This document shows, piece by piece, positions 17,154-25,372 of a stretch of DNA of 64,000 bases. The notes below the pieces were generated by a model that made no database searches, had not been told where the DNA came from, and was given only the letters and a program-made list of their open reading frames with translations. Source of the DNA: Natronolimnohabitans sp. A-GB9 (lineage in GTDB: Archaea > Halobacteriota > Halobacteria > Halobacteriales > Natrialbaceae); the NCBI RefSeq assembly GCF_030848565.1, contig NZ_JAVDDV010000002.1:124001-188000 (forward strand). The letters are read 5' to 3'. Made by a program: the position numbers and the translations under genes. Within the stretch, counting starts at the first letter, position 1, and the number at the start of each line of letters is the position of its first letter.

Positions 17154-17885
17154 ATGCAAGCAGTCGTGCTGGCCGCCGGCAAGGGCACCCGCCTCGAGCC
17201 CCTCACCGACGATAAACCGAAGGCGCTCGTCGAAGTCGACGACACGCCGCTCATCGAGGACGTCTTCGACAATCTTCTCGAGATCGGCGTCACCGAACTG
17301 ATCGTCGTCGTCGGCCACATGAAAGAGCAGATCATCGAACGCTACGGCGACGCCTACGAAGACGTGCCGATCACCTACGCCCACCAGCGCGAGCAGTTGG
17401 GACTCGCCCACGCGATCCTCCAGGCCGAACCCTACGTCGAGGACGATTTCGTCGTGATGCTTGGCGACAACGTCTTCCGGGCGAACCTCGCGGACGTCAT
17501 CAATCGCCAACACGAAGACCGGGCCGACGCCGCGTTCCTCGTCGAGGAAGTCCCCTACGAGGAGGCGTCCCGCTACGGCGTCCTCGACACCAACGAGTAC
17601 GGCGAGATCGTCGAGGTCGTCGAGAAACCCGAGGATCCGCCGTCGAATCTCGTGATGACCGGGTTCTACACCTTCACCCCCGCGATCTTTCACGCCTGTC
17701 ATCTCGTCCAGCCCAGCGATCGCGGCGAGTACGAACTTCCGGACGCGATCGACTTGCTGATCCAGTCGGGGCGGACCATCGACGCGATCCGGATGGACGG
17801 CTGGCGCATCGACGTCGGCTATCCAGAGGATCGCGAGCGGGCCGAAGAGCGCCTGGCTGAATCTAGAACGATCGACTCGTCGTGA
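17154..17885 (+). CDS. Sugar-1-phosphate nucleotidyltransferase (AglF/RfbA-like)
   Basis: 243 residues. The N-terminus MQAVVLAAGKGTRLEPLTDDKPK is the nucleotide-binding signature of glucose-1-phosphate uridylyl/thymidylyltransferases. VVMLGDNVF is the metal-binding GD motif, YGVLDTNEYGEIVEVVEKP the sugar-phosphate region, and DGWRIDVGYPEDRERAEE the C-terminal closing motif. It should make UDP- or dTDP-sugar for the glycosyltransferases upstream, like AglF. At 243 residues it is a catalytic core without the longer C-terminal beta-helix of GlmU. ATG 17154 fits the TATA box and the family's first residue. After the TGA comes TCAGCAGTCAGTGACAC, resembling the middle of a short family A element. 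Confidence 0.88.
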   Translation: MQAVVLAAGKGTRLEPLTDDKPKALVEVDDTPLIEDVFDNLLEIGVTELIVVVGHMKEQIIERYGDAYEDVPITYAHQREQLGLAHAILQAEPYVEDDFVVMLGDNVFRANLADVINRQHEDRADAAFLVEEVPYEEASRYGVLDTNEYGEIVEVVEKPEDPPSNLVMTGFYTFTPAIFHACHLVQPSDRGEYELPDAIDLLIQSGRTIDAIRMDGWRIDVGYPEDRERAEERLAESRTIDSS

Positions 17886-18121
17886 TCAGCAGTCAGTGAC
17901 ACGGACCACCGTTCGTCTCAGTTTCAGCAACCATCGTCCGCAGGACGCGTCCCACCGCTGCAGTCGATTCGAGAGCCATCGTACCGTACCGTACCGAAGA
18001 CGCCTCTCACCGACATCCAACGCCCGCCGAGCGACAGCGATCGGCCCGGGCCTACGGCCCGATAAGCGATATCGACGGGTTGGGCCGTCGCCCGGTCGAT
18101 CCACAGTCCAGCCAGGGTTCG

Positions 18122-18256
18122 CTACGGGTGAAGCGAGTAGTCGAAGTACTCGAGCAGTGCGCTGACGAGTTCGAAGTAGCCGAGGACGCCGAGCGCTACG
18201 ACCACCAGCGCCAGGATAAACGGTGGCAGCGAGCGGATGTCGATGTACATCGTCAT
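18122..18256 (-). CDS. Small single-pass membrane protein, hypothetical
   Basis: 44 residues from ATG 18256 (MTMYIDIRSLPPF) to TAG. A single hydrophobic helix (FILALVVVALGVLGYFELVSALL) is followed by a short polar end. No family recognised. Similar one-helix proteins are common in haloarchaea. It is on the same strand as, and 118 bases downstream of, the next small membrane protein. The frame could extend to 18313, but the added residues are tyrosine-rich and unlikely. The call rests on hydrophobicity and open frame only. Confidence 0.38.
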   Translation of the reverse strand: MTMYIDIRSLPPFILALVVVALGVLGYFELVSALLEYFDYSLHP

Positions 18257-18374
18257 GTGGTAACGATACACGCAGACATATACGTAGACGTCAGACATCA
18301 GTTGCTGAGACACACCGAAGGGATCGCAGTCGCAGTCACGACGGCCGCGTGTGTCGTACTCCTGTCCCGTCGAG

Positions 18375-18716
18375 CTATCTCGTCGTTTCGTCCAGTGCCA
18401 GCCGACTGTAGAGGTCGATCACGTTGAGGACGACGATCGTAAGCGGGAACGCCACGTCCGCGAAAGTGACGGTCTCGAGTCGAAGTGCCGTAACGAGGAT
18501 CGGCTCGATGAGCGGTCCGGCAAAGAGTAGCGTCCCGGGGCTGAGAAACACGATCGCGACGCCACAGAGTGTACCCCAGCTCAGTCCCCGCTTCCACTGG
18601 CGGACACAGAGGTGTCCGGCGCCAGGGCAGACGACAGCCAGCAGATACGCCGACCACGTCAGTACGCGCGACCCGAACTCGCGCGGTCGACGCGTCGTGA
18701 CACGTATCGCCGACAC
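18375..18716 (-). CDS. Small membrane protein, hypothetical
   Basis: 113 residues from GTG 18716. It begins with a basic stretch (RVTTRRPREFG), then three to four hydrophobic segments: WSAYLLAVVCPGAGHLCV, WGTLCGVAIVFLSPGTLLFA, ILVTALRLETVTFADVAFP and TIVVLNVIDLYSRLAL. The PGAGH-x-basic pattern recalls small haloarchaeal membrane proteins of the TM2-like kind that have PGLGH after the first helix. No function is known. It stands alone between the nucleotidyltransferase and thiamine-binding genes. Confidence 0.55.
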   Translation of the reverse strand: MSAIRVTTRRPREFGSRVLTWSAYLLAVVCPGAGHLCVRQWKRGLSWGTLCGVAIVFLSPGTLLFAGPLIEPILVTALRLETVTFADVAFPLTIVVLNVIDLYSRLALDETTR

Positions 18717-18880
18717 GGGTCATCGCCTCCGGCGGCGTCTCGAGCAATCGTCGTCACGGTCTCTCCCGGATCTGGAGCGTGTACCCATAACAGTCGCGTC
18801 CACGGTTTCGGTCAAAAATCTCAGTCAGACGATCGTCCGACGGCCGACAGACATCCGGTCGGAAGAACCGAAACCGTGCA

Positions 18881-18959
18881 TACGGCCTGGTAGAAGTCAG
18901 TACCGGCACAACCGCAGCTGGGTCGCGGTTGCGTCGGCACATCGCTCCAGGGATTCGTC
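18881..18959. repeat. Family B gene-end element, 79 bp, diverged
   Basis: It begins TACGGCCTGG, contains the hairpin ACCGGCACAACCGC / GCGGTTGCGTCGG, and ends GGGATTCGTC directly against the stop codon (TGA on the minus strand) of the gene at 18960. The length equals the copies at 20511 and 34760. It is the most diverged at its ends. Confidence 0.6.
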
Positions 18960-19268
18960 TCAGTCGCCGCTTGGGTCACGCCCGAGAACGCTGGCGACGG
19001 ATTCGACGCGCTCCGTGGCGTCTTGCTCGCGGCTCTCGTAGTCGTCGACCTCGAGCGAGGTGATGACGCGATCGGTGTCGACCGCGTCGTGGGCTGCCTG
19101 GACAGCTTCGAACACTTCGTCGGCCGACTCGGCTTCGATGACCGTGTCCGTCGCGGTGAGTTCGTAGGAGATGTCGTACTCGTCGATCGCGTCGATAGCC
19201 TGTGCAATGTCGTCCGAGAGGCTCCCGTCGTGAACGGGAATAACCTCGAATCTGGCAATTACTGTCAT
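18960..19268 (-). CDS. MTH1187/YkoF-type thiamine-binding family protein
   Basis: 102 residues from ATG 19268 (MTVIARFEVIPVHDG). This is the small ferredoxin-like fold of the DUF77/MTH1187 family: strand-helix-strand with SLSDDIAQAIDAIDEYDISYELTATDTVIEA and SADEVFEAVQAAHDAV. Several members bind thiamine or related pyrimidines and are thought to buffer or sense them; archaeal members are usually uncharacterised. The upstream frame to 19340 is rejected since homology starts at 19268. A family B repeat abuts its stop. Confidence 0.78.
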   Translation of the reverse strand: MTVIARFEVIPVHDGSLSDDIAQAIDAIDEYDISYELTATDTVIEAESADEVFEAVQAAHDAVDTDRVITSLEVDDYESREQDATERVESVASVLGRDPSGD

Positions 19269-19415
19269 ATGATCTCGCGGACTCGACAGCGGCCGACGGT
19301 AACGCCCACTGTTGAAGATCGCTACCAGAACGATTGGCATAGAACTTCGGGGACGGAATCGGCGCCGTGTCGCCGGTGAGTTCGAGTACCGCCACGAGAA
19401 TTACCGAGCGATCGA

Positions 19416-19468
19416 TACTTCCAGGCAGCAGTCAGTAACCCGTCGGTGAATCGTGCTGTCCGACAGTA
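19416..19468. repeat. Family A element, 53-bp short form
   Basis: Left end TACTTCCAGGCAGCA, middle CAGTCAGTAACCCGTCGGTG, right end TGCTGTCCGACAGTA. Length and middle are nearly identical to 14648-14700. It lies in the space between the ends of carS and the upstream region of the thiamine-binding gene, with no gene overlap. Confidence 0.75.
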
Positions 19469-19497
19469 TGAGAAACGGTCGGCGTCCGAACCGCGTC

Positions 19498-20043
19498 CTA
19501 CCAGGGTTCGTTCTTCAGGCCGAGCTTGTAGGCGATCACGTTCGTCGTGACGTGAAGCACCGGCGTGAGGATCACGACGACGGCGATGACGCCCCACGTG
19601 AAGACCTTGAAGAACCAGTCGGGCGCAAGCAGTGCGGTCAGCGGCAGGGAGACGACGACGAAGTCGAGCTGGTCGACGCCGGGGAACATCGCGCCACGTT
19701 GGCGACCGGTTCGGCGTTTCAAAAACGAGGCGAGGATGTCGCCGAGCATCGCCCCTGCGGCCAGTCCCAGCGCTGCCAGCGGCGCGAATTCGGGGACATC
19801 GATCCCGATCGCGTTGCTGACGTCGGCCGCGACGAGGTTCAGAATTCCTGCGAGCGCGAGTCCGGCGACGATCCCGGCGGCGGTGCCACGCCAGGTTTTC
19901 CCATCGCCCAGTAGCCGGCTGTCACCCCACGTCCGCCCGCCGTCGATCGGTTGGCCACCGCCGGCCAACACCGCAGCGTTGTTCGGCACGTAAGCGGGCA
20001 ACATCGCCCAGAACGCGATCACGATAGTCTCGAGTATTGCCAT
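19498..20043 (-). CDS. carS: CDP-2,3-bis-(O-geranylgeranyl)-sn-glycerol synthase
   Basis: 181 residues from ATG 20043 (MAILETIVIAFWAMLPAYVPNN). The N-terminal AYVPNNAAVL, DGGRTWGDSRLLGDGKTWRG and GAMLGDILASFLKRR carry the archaeal CarS pattern, with GDGKTWRG as the CDP-binding loop. About five membrane segments. It activates digeranylgeranylglyceryl phosphate with CTP for archaeal phospholipid headgroup addition. The longer upstream frame (to 20394) has no homology and overlaps the divergent gene remnant. Length and motifs match the family (about 170-185 residues). Confidence 0.93.
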   Translation of the reverse strand: MAILETIVIAFWAMLPAYVPNNAAVLAGGGQPIDGGRTWGDSRLLGDGKTWRGTAAGIVAGLALAGILNLVAADVSNAIGIDVPEFAPLAALGLAAGAMLGDILASFLKRRTGRQRGAMFPGVDQLDFVVVSLPLTALLAPDWFFKVFTWGVIAVVVILTPVLHVTTNVIAYKLGLKNEPW

Positions 20044-20292
20044 GTCCGCGGCAACGAACCGGGGTGTCTTAACCGCCGGTGGTTCGGACCGAGCGAGCCG
20101 ACGCTCTACGTACCATCCCCCTATCGATCGGCCGCCAGGGTCGGCCACCGCGAGTCGAGTGACGCTGTGACACATCCAGATCCGCCTCGAGAGTCGTGCT
20201 CCGCCACGCAGATGTGTAAACAGTATCTGTAACTTCCACACACGAGAAATTTCTAGTATTTCTGATCGGTCCCTCTCGCAGGGCTTGCTATC

Positions 20293-20510
20293 ATGGCACG
20301 AGATATTTTCGACGACGCGGAATACGAACGCCGGGTCGCCCGGACGAAAGAGCGGTTGCGCGAGGCCGCCCGTATCTCCGAGAACGCGATGCAAGCGGGA
20401 CTCGAGCGATCGAGGACGGCGTGCCCGGAACGAGGCCGCCGCGGCGATCTACGACGTCTCGATCACGGGCACCGAGGACTACGGCGGCGACTACAGTTAC
20501 GCAACCCTCA
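20293..20510 (+). pseudogene. Remnant of an M24 (Xaa-Pro peptidase / ectoine-hydrolase-like) gene
   Basis: Reading from ATG 20293, MARDIFDDAEYERRVARTKERL looks like the start of a creatinase/M24 peptidase, but after about 24 residues it jumps to ARISENAMQAGLE, a segment that normally lies some 140 residues later. The frame then shifts by one base near 20415-20428 and resumes as AAAAIYDVSITGTEDYGGDY, the M24 stretch before the metal-binding half. Homology stops at 20510, exactly where a family B repeat begins. So the gene has lost its middle and all of its catalytic half and is not functional. Assignment to ectoine hydrolase versus proline dipeptidase cannot be settled from what is left. Confidence 0.7.
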
Positions 20511-20589
20511 TACGGACTGCTGTAACGATGTACCACCGATCGCCAGGACGGGGTCGGCGATCGGCGGTAATTGACGACAGGAGACCGTA
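20511..20589. repeat. Family B element, 79 bp, CCGATCGCC-hairpin variant
   Basis: Left end TACGGACTGCTGTAACGA, right end TGACGACAGGAGACCGTA; the right end reverse-complemented is TACGGTCTCCTGTCGTCA. The core hairpin is CCGATCGCC ... GGCGATCGG. It truncates the M24 remnant at its left edge. This copy does not abut the stop of the next gene (46 bases away). Confidence 0.8.
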
Positions 20590-20635
20590 TCACTCGTCAT
20601 CACAAACGAGTCGGATCGCGTCCGGGCGGCCGATT

Positions 20636-21607
20636 TCAGTTCGACTCCGGAACGTACACCGCGTTCTCGAGTTCGCCGCCGTCCTCGAGGACGGCAACGT
20701 TGTGGGCGACGATGTCGGCCAGCCGATCCCAGTGTTTCGGCGTGTGGCCGCCCGTGTGGGGCGTGATCAGACAGTTCTCGAGGTCCCACAGTTCGTGGTC
20801 GTTTGGCAGCGGCTCGGGATCGGTGACGTCGAGGGCGGCGCCCCGGATACCGTTGAACTGTAAGGCGGCGACGAGCGCGTCGGTGTCGATGATTCCACCA
20901 CGGGCGGCGTTGACGACCACCGCATTCGGCGGGAGCGTCGCCAGCGCATCCTCGTCGACGAGGTGACGTGTCAGGTCGTTCAGTGGACAGGCGAGGACGA
21001 CGTAGTCGCTTCGGGCGAACGCCTCGTGGACGTCTTCCTCCTCGAAGCCGAGTACCTCGTCGGTCGGGCCGCCCTTCGAAGGGGTATACCGGATGCCGAT
21101 CGTCTCGACACCGAACCCGTCGAGGCGCGTGACGATCTCCTGGCCGATCGAGCCGAGGCCGACGACCGTGACCGTGCTGTCTGTAAACTCCCGTGGCTGG
21201 AAGTGGCGCCACTCGCTGTTTTGCTTGCGTCGCCACCCCTCGTGGAGGTTGCGCGCGAAGACGAGCATGTTCGCGATCGACTGCTCGGCGATACCGGGCG
21301 CGTGGATACCGCCGGCGTTCGTGACCGTGACGCCGTGGTCGGCCAGCGCGTCCATCGGCACGTGGTCGGTGCCGGCGAAGGTACACGCAAACAGCTCGAG
21401 TCGGTCGGCAGACTCGAGCAACGTCTCCTCGATCGTGATCCCCGTCACGACCCGTGCCTGGGAAACGAGCTCGCGCTCTTCGGCCGGTGTCCGCGCGAGC
21501 GCGACGGTGTGGTCCGGCAGTCGGTCGCGTAAGGTTTCGGCGTACGATTCCATCGATAGTCCTTCCGTCCCCTCGCGGAGGACGACGACGTCTGGGTTCG
21601 TGCTCAT
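20636..21607 (-). CDS. D-2-hydroxyacid dehydrogenase (NAD-dependent)
   Basis: 323 residues from ATG 21607 (MSTNPDVVVLREG). The NAD Rossmann motif VVGLGSIGQEIVTRL lies mid-protein. VVNAARGGIIDTDALVAAL carries the catalytic arginine, ALDVTDPEPLPNDHELWDLEN the conserved acidic region, and ITPHTGGHT the catalytic histidine. Typical of the D-isomer-specific 2-hydroxyacid dehydrogenase family, and close in style to the haloarchaeal D-2-hydroxyacid dehydrogenases that reduce 2-ketocarboxylic acids. The substrate cannot be assigned. It stands between decayed genes, which suggests that an older catabolic cluster here has lost members. Confidence 0.92.
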   Translation of the reverse strand: MSTNPDVVVLREGTEGLSMESYAETLRDRLPDHTVALARTPAEERELVSQARVVTGITIEETLLESADRLELFACTFAGTDHVPMDALADHGVTVTNAGGIHAPGIAEQSIANMLVFARNLHEGWRRKQNSEWRHFQPREFTDSTVTVVGLGSIGQEIVTRLDGFGVETIGIRYTPSKGGPTDEVLGFEEEDVHEAFARSDYVVLACPLNDLTRHLVDEDALATLPPNAVVVNAARGGIIDTDALVAALQFNGIRGAALDVTDPEPLPNDHELWDLENCLITPHTGGHTPKHWDRLADIVAHNVAVLEDGGELENAVYVPESN

Positions 21608-21712
21608 ATGGTGTCTCCCGCGTCGCAATCGGCACCGTGCCATGCGACGCGTCGATATCCGACGATTGTCATCGGCTCTCTTATCCCTTTGTGTATCTCC
21701 CGTAAACACTGA

Positions 21713-22240
21713 TTGTGTATAACTAAGTTACTGCAGTGCGTCAGCGAGTCGCCTCGAGCCGACAGTGATCCCACGCACCGGGCGCTCGTCGGCGACGTCG
21801 CCAGCGGAGTCGAGGGCATCGATCGCGTCGTGCCGTCCACGGAGTTCGGTGCGAGCGAGGACGCGACCTTCCTGATGGAACGCGTCCAGCGTGAGGGCGG
21901 GCTGGCGACGTATCTGATCGTCGGCACCGACCACCCAACCAGTCACCACACGCCGACGTTCGACGTCGACGAGGACGCCCTCGAGCGCTACGCCGAGGCG
22001 CGACTGGCCGTTGCAGGCTGGCCGACATCCGTCGGCGAGATCGTCGAAACCGAGGGCGCCGAACTGGACGTCCTCGAACGCGCGCGTCGAACGGCCACCG
22101 ACGACCCGAACCGGGTTCCCGTCACCGTCGACCTCGAGGGCAGCGGCCCCGACCACCTCGCGGCCGTCCTCGAGACGCTGGACGGACTCGAGGGGGTTTC
22201 GGTCCGTGAGTGTTTGCTCGATACGTCTTCGCTCGATTGA
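21713..22240 (+). pseudogene. Chimeric ORF: M20 amidohydrolase C-terminal fragment plus unknown tail
   Basis: The frame from 21743 to about 21983 (SESPRADSDPTHRALVGDV ... GTDHPTSHHTPTFDVDED) is about three quarters identical, by eye, to the C-terminal quarter of the intact M20 amidohydrolase at 26106-27386. It lacks the N-terminal 75 percent, including the HACGHDAH metal site. After about 22000 the frame stays open but changes character (TSVGEIVETEG ... VPVTVDLEGSGPDHL) into a segment I cannot assign. The first ten codons before the homology also look random. It is best read as a duplicated fragment fused in frame to another gene's end; expression is unknown. Confidence 0.65.
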
Positions 22241-22464
22241 CATCCTCCGCTGCGTGAACGCGACGGAATCCTGAGCGTTGGAATGTTATCGTTTGGAAAC
22301 TGTTCGTGCAAGCCCAGTACACTTGTCCGCACTCGGTGTACGCTCACAGACATGACTCGAGACTCCGCCCTTCGTCCGGTCACGGTCGGTGGTGATCGCC
22401 CAGAGACGGCGGTAGCCAGCCGTTCTCGGTTACGTTCGACGACCGGTATCGATCGCACGATCCG

Positions 22465-24102
22465 ATGACTGATACAGATCGCCAGGGCGGCGACGAGGGG
22501 TTTTTTGCGGAACTCGATCCCGTCGTCTTTGGCGTCGGCTTCGCGATTGCCGTCGCTGCCGTGATCGCGTTCGTCGTCAGGCCGACGACGACGGGGTATA
22601 TGGACACCGCGAACGACGTCATCTGGACCGGGTTCGGATGGTGGTATCTGATCGTGATGTTCTTTCTCGTCGCGTTCGTTGTCTTCCTGATCTTCGGCCC
22701 CTGGGGGAACATCAAACTCGGCGAGGAAGACGAACAACCGGAGTTCGCCTTTCTCTCCTACTTCGCGATGTTGTATTCAGCGGGAATCGCCGCCGGGATC
22801 GTCTTCTGGGGACCGGCAGAGGCGGTGTCACATTACGACGACGTGTCGCCGTTCATCGGTGCGGAGTCGCAGTCTCCCGAGGCCGCCGTCGGTGCAATTC
22901 AGTACACGTTCTTCCACTGGGGCGTCTCCGCGTGGACGGCGTACGTCGTCGTCGCCTTACCGATCGCCTACTGTGCGTATCGATACGACGCGCCGATGCG
23001 AATTTCGACGGTGCTCGCGCCGTGGATCGGCATCGACAATCTCGATACTCCCGTCGCGAAAGCCGTCGACATCCTCGCCGTGTTCGCGACGATCGGCGGG
23101 GTCGCGACGACCCTCGGACTGGTCGGGAGCCAGTTTCTGGTCGGCCTCGAGTGGACCATGGGCATCTCGGTCGGTGACCTGGGGACGGTCCTCGTCATCA
23201 CCGGCATGACCGTCGCGTTCACGGCGTCGGTCGCACTCGGGGTCCAGAAGGGAATTCGCCGGATATCGTACGTCAACCTGTCACTGTTCGGCCTGCTGAC
23301 GGTCGTGACCTTCCTGCTCGGACCGACGAGTTTCATCACAGCGATCGGAACCGAAGCGCTCGGCACCTACATCAGCCAGTTCATCCCGATGAGTTTCTAT
23401 ACTGGAACCGCCGAGACCGGGACCGGTGGTGTCTCCGGGTGGGTCGGGGAGTGGACGATCTTCTACTGGGCGTGGTGGTTCTCCTGGACACCGTTTGTCG
23501 GGTTGTTCATCGCACGGATCTCACGCGGGCGAACCGTCCGTCAGGTCGCTGCGACGGGTGTTCTCGCGTCGACCGGCATTACGATCCCGTGGTTCGCGAC
23601 GATGGGCGGAACGGCGATCTACCTGCAGGGCGACGGCCAGGCCGACGTGCTCTCAGCGATCCAGACGTACGACGAAGCGGGTGCAGGGTACCCGCTCTTC
23701 GAGGCGCTCCCGCTCGGTTGGCTGTTGACGGCGCTGTTTCTCCTGCTCGTCCTTCTCTTTCTGATCACGTCTGCGGATTCGTCCACGCTCGCACTCGGCA
23801 TGCTCACGACGGGCGGCGCACAGCGCCCCTCGACGGTCAACCGGGTTATCTGGGGCTTTCTCATCGGTGCGCTCGCCTCGTTGCTCATCGTTACGGGCGG
23901 TGTCGAAGCCCTGCAAGCAGCAGCGATCATCACCGGCGGTCCGTTTTCCCTCATTACGGTGATCGCCGTCGCTTCGATGGCGCTCGCGTTCGGGACCCAA
24001 CGGTCGCTGTTCCTGCGAGAGGAAGACGAAGTCGACGTGCCCAGTTCCAGCGCGGTCGCCTCGAGTGACTCCGATCCCGATTCGAAAACCGATGACGACT
24101 GA
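22465..24102 (+). CDS. BCCT family betaine/choline/carnitine transporter
   Basis: 545 residues with about 12 membrane segments. The family signature is clear: WGPAEAVSHYDDVSPF near residues 112-127, FFHWGVSAWTAYVVVALPIAY near 151, and the tryptophan-rich stretch WTIFYWAWWFSWTPFVGLF near 330 followed by ARISRGRTVR. BCCT carriers bring in compatible solutes by sodium or proton symport, here probably for osmotic balance. The C-terminal tail is short and acidic/serine-rich, like many halophilic BCCTs. It is preceded and followed by decayed genes (M20 and AstE/AspA fragments), yet its own frame is intact. Confidence 0.95.
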   Translation: MTDTDRQGGDEGFFAELDPVVFGVGFAIAVAAVIAFVVRPTTTGYMDTANDVIWTGFGWWYLIVMFFLVAFVVFLIFGPWGNIKLGEEDEQPEFAFLSYFAMLYSAGIAAGIVFWGPAEAVSHYDDVSPFIGAESQSPEAAVGAIQYTFFHWGVSAWTAYVVVALPIAYCAYRYDAPMRISTVLAPWIGIDNLDTPVAKAVDILAVFATIGGVATTLGLVGSQFLVGLEWTMGISVGDLGTVLVITGMTVAFTASVALGVQKGIRRISYVNLSLFGLLTVVTFLLGPTSFITAIGTEALGTYISQFIPMSFYTGTAETGTGGVSGWVGEWTIFYWAWWFSWTPFVGLFIARISRGRTVRQVAATGVLASTGITIPWFATMGGTAIYLQGDGQADVLSAIQTYDEAGAGYPLFEALPLGWLLTALFLLLVLLFLITSADSSTLALGMLTTGGAQRPSTVNRVIWGFLIGALASLLIVTGGVEALQAAAIITGGPFSLITVIAVASMALAFGTQRSLFLREEDEVDVPSSSAVASSDSDPDSKTDDD

Positions 24103-24219
24103 TCGTCGACTGCTCGTGTCACCTGGCCGGACGATCCGTGCCGGGATATGCCAGCAAACGAGCCATCCCCGTGTCGGGATAGTATCCCAAGAACATAGAC
24201 GAAATTCGGTCCGCCCGAT

Positions 24220-24545
24220 GTGACCGTTCGGGGACCAGGAGAGCCCGAGGAGGTGGTCGTTGCCGGCGTTCATGGCGACGAGCGAAGCGGTATCCGTGCG
24301 GTGAACCGTCTGCGCGAGGCCGACCTCGACCTGCAACGAGGCGTTGTGTTCGTCCTCGCCAACCCAACGGCGATCGAGAAGAACGGATCGCAGCCCGACT
24401 CTGCGAGTTCGTCGAGGACGCTTTCGGGACTGCTGCGGAACCGACCCCGTTCGCGTTGATACACAGTGGTCGGGACTGCAGGAGCGTGAGTTTCGATTGG
24501 CCTCGCAACTACCCGTGCCGCGCATCGTCAATCACTACGGGATAA
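24220..24545 (+). pseudogene. Decayed succinylglutamate desuccinylase/aspartoacylase (AstE/AspA) gene
   Basis: From GTG 24220, VVVAGVHGDERSGIRAVNRL and LQRGVVFVLANPTAIEKN are the N-terminal zinc-site region of AstE/AspA enzymes. After about residue 50 the frame turns to SQPDSASSSRTL. A different frame then gives EFVEDAFGTAAEPTPFALIHSG and SVSFDWPRNYPCRASSITTG before a TAA at 24543. So there is a frameshift and a loss of most of the internal domain; an intact enzyme has more than 250 residues. An AstE/AspA member acts in ectoine breakdown (DoeB), so with the M24 remnant this could be the debris of such a pathway; that is speculation. Confidence 0.68.
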
Positions 24546-24709
24546 ACTGTTCTTTTTGTATTCGTTATACACAGGTTGTGTTTATGGATTCGAATCAGTC
24601 GTAGCGCCCTCAACAGTATCTATTACTGGACATTCAGGGAGATTTCTCCAACTTCTCTCGTGGACTCCAGTTACTTCCGAGTGATTCCACCGAGAGTTAG
24701 ATAACGATA

Positions 24710-25075
24710 TCAGTAAATGTGGACTGTACTGTGTGATCTCGAGTCCGGTCGAGCCGTTTCACGTACTGTTTTCGGAGTGGTCGACGACGAACTTACGCTG
24801 ACGATCATCCCGCATGCGGTGATCCCCATTAGGAGTTGGAGCGGATCGGTTACAACGGCCCACAAAACGACGACGTCGAGAGCCATCGGTATCAGCTTCG
24901 TAGCTCCGAAGAACCCTGTCATCAAGACGAACGACACGATCGCCCCACCCCCAGCCAGTATCCGCCACCAGCCGAACGGAACCCAGAACGCTATCACCGC
25001 GAGCGCAGCACAGAAAAAGAAGGTTGCCGCGATCATCTCGAGAAACAATCCGAGAAGCGGCAGATCGGACGACAT
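24710..25075 (-). CDS. Small integral membrane protein, hypothetical
   Basis: 121 residues from ATG 25075 (MSSDLPLLGLFLEM). Three to four hydrophobic segments: MIAATFFFCAALAVIAFWV, WRILAGGGAIVSFVLMTGFFG, LIPMALDVVVLWAVV and LLMGITACGMIVSVS. A short polar tail ends in HIY. The frame could start at TTG 25132, adding MRWVWPWSDGD, but ATG 25075 is the better start. No family recognised. The surrounding sequence (24540-24720 and 25200-25330) is visibly richer in A/T than the window, and a family A repeat lies upstream, so it may be a recent arrival. Confidence 0.55.
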   Translation of the reverse strand: MSSDLPLLGLFLEMIAATFFFCAALAVIAFWVPFGWWRILAGGGAIVSFVLMTGFFGATKLIPMALDVVVLWAVVTDPLQLLMGITACGMIVSVSSSSTTPKTVRETARPDSRSHSTVHIY

Positions 25076-25207
25076 CGTGAGCTGGCCCAACAGTCCACTG
25101 TCGCCATCACTCCACGGCCAGACCCACCGCAAGAGGCCACCGAACTCTCGTTGGGCTTCGCTATCCAGTGGAACGAGATACGACGCCGCGAAGTGGGCCT
25201 GTAGTAT

Positions 25208-25284
25208 ACTGTCGGACAGCAGTCACTGAAGAGAATTCGCCGGACGGAAGCGGCAAATGCTCACAATAGTTCTGTCCGACAGTA
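25208..25284. repeat. Family A element, 77 bp
   Basis: Left end TACTGTCGGACAG and right end CTGTCCGACAGTA are a perfect 13-bp inverted repeat, extended by TA on each outer side (GTATACTG / CAGTATAT). The inner sequence CAGTCACTGAAGAG is shared in part with the short forms; the rest is AT-richer and unique. It lies between two genes on the minus strand. Confidence 0.8.
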
Positions 25285-25372
25285 TATCAGAAGTGCTGAA
25301 AACAGCCAGTTCGCTATCGACATAATGCCCGTACACCATCCTGCGATAAAATCCTGCCTGCGCTCGAGTCGG

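Noticed and set aside
17886-18104. 72-codon minus-strand frame after the nucleotidyltransferase
   Set aside because: Arginine-rich, no hydrophobic or fold pattern, begins in repeat-like sequence; probably non-coding.
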